Assembly (NCBI GenBank): GCA_003527965.1 | Contig: DPVY01000343.1 | Coordinates: forward strand, 1-5,593 | Source: Fidelibacterota bacterium | GTDB lineage: Bacteria > Fidelibacterota > UBA2242 | Length of the DNA: 5,593 nucleotides | Direction: 5' to 3' | In this document: in pieces, positions 4,991 to 5,593 of the stretch | Position numbering within the stretch: position 1 is the first letter of the stretch | Layout of the letters: every line of letters begins with the position of its first letter | Translations under genes and position numbers: made by a program | Notes under the pieces: generated by a model | Told to the model about the DNA's origin: nothing | The model's database searches: none | The model's input: only the letters and a program-made list of their open reading frames with translations

Positions 4991-5583
4991 TGCCCGTTCC
5001 CTATGGGATTAATAATTACGGCAGCCTTAAATAGCAGGTAACTGAACTTTAATCCTGATGATCTAACAGCGGTTTCATTGATTTCGAAACGCACCTTATC
5101 ATCGACTACATAAAAATTTATTAATACGCCGTATTTCGCATAATTCTCAGAATCCCCAATCGTCAAAATCGGGCTGTATCTTGTGATTGACAGGATTTGA
5201 TTCAGCTTGTTTTTACTGATTTTTGATATGAAAAGAAGGTGACAATTATTAATTTGATTAAGATTGTCTATTCGACGAATCTGTACGGGTTTGTTTTTTA
5301 TTTTTTGAGTTGAATAAAGATCGTTAAGTGTGGCACCGAAAGGGTTTTTCCCAACGATGCCAATCACAAAAGGTTTGGATGTGTCCGGCATAGCAATGGA
5401 GTCGGGCCACTCAATGAACCGGGTAAATCGTTCTAAAAAGACCGCTTTGATCACATATTCTTCTAATTGAGACAGAGTGATGACCGGCACTAAAAATAAT
5501 ATGAAAATAAACAGATATAATTTTGGCTTTGTCACCAGTGAAGGGCTATTACAAATATTAGACAATATTTTATTTGAATTCAT
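4987..5583 (-). CDS. YfiR/DUF4154-like periplasmic protein, putative regulator of the adjacent kinase
   Basis: This protein has 198 residues from ATG 5583. After a short polar lead, a signal-peptide-like or anchor helix (LYLFIFILFLVPVITLS, about 22-38) is followed by the typical YfiR/DUF4154 opening EEYVIKAVFLERFTRFIEWP, then IGIVGKNPFG, NCHLLFIS, SPILTIGDSENYAKYGVLIN and the C-terminal VRFEINETAVRSSGLKFSYLL. Characterised YfiR is a periplasmic repressor of the diguanylate cyclase YfiN and is held by disulfides. Here the exported part has a single cysteine (C114), so no internal disulfide can form. TTG 5589 is also in frame, and the frame is open to the right edge, so a start beyond the window cannot be excluded. 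ATG 5583 is preferred because GGA at 5593-5591 lies 7 bases before it. It overlaps the kinase gene by 4 bases. The inferred role is to sense or relay a periplasmic signal to the kinase's extracytoplasmic domain. Confidence 0.85.
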   Translation of the reverse strand: MNSNKILSNICNSPSLVTKPKLYLFIFILFLVPVITLSQLEEYVIKAVFLERFTRFIEWPDSIAMPDTSKPFVIGIVGKNPFGATLNDLYSTQKIKNKPVQIRRIDNLNQINNCHLLFISKISKNKLNQILSITRYSPILTIGDSENYAKYGVLINFYVVDDKVRFEINETAVRSSGLKFSYLLFKAAVIINPIGNGQ

Positions 5584-5593
5584 ATTCAATTCC

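Overview
The window looks like chromosome of an uncultured Gram-negative bacterium. It has a periplasmic YfiR-type protein, a transmembrane hybrid histidine kinase, a Ste24-like M48 protease and a stand-alone Nfu domain. The mix would suit an FCB-group or deltaproteobacterial lineage, but nothing here fixes the taxonomy. The left part (1-1709) appears richer in G+C than the right part (2729-5593).

Layout: (1) Positions 1-1709, minus strand: a tightly spaced gene set that reads, in transcription order, Nfu-type Fe-S scaffold, six-helix M48 metalloprotease, small Cys-containing two-helix membrane protein, and the first 11 codons of an apparent MmcQ/YjbR-family protein running off the left edge. 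(2) Positions 1710-1838: AT-rich divergent region with small palindromes and weak promoter-like boxes. (3) Positions 1839-2525, plus strand: one continuous open frame that I read as two things, a 5'-truncated multi-helix membrane-protein remnant and a separate 98-aa YkgJ-type CxxCxxCC protein starting at TTG 2229. (4) Positions 2526-2728: convergent intergenic region. It carries two hairpins that are inverted copies of the same 26-base palindrome. They differ at six bases that form exactly three compensatory base-pair changes, and their 8-nt loops are perfectly complementary. (5) Positions 2729-5593, minus strand: a two-gene operon with a 4-base ATGA overlap, a YfiR/DUF4154-like periplasmic protein followed by a 753-aa hybrid kinase (TM, CHASE8-like sensor, TM, HAMP, PAS, HisKA, HATPase, REC).

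How it may work: by analogy to YfiR-YfiN, the YfiR-like protein would act in the periplasm on the kinase's sensor domain. The output would then be a phosphorelay instead of c-di-GMP synthesis. The two observations most worth following are this rewired YfiR-kinase pair and the covarying, inverted, loop-complementary palindrome pair between the convergent genes.
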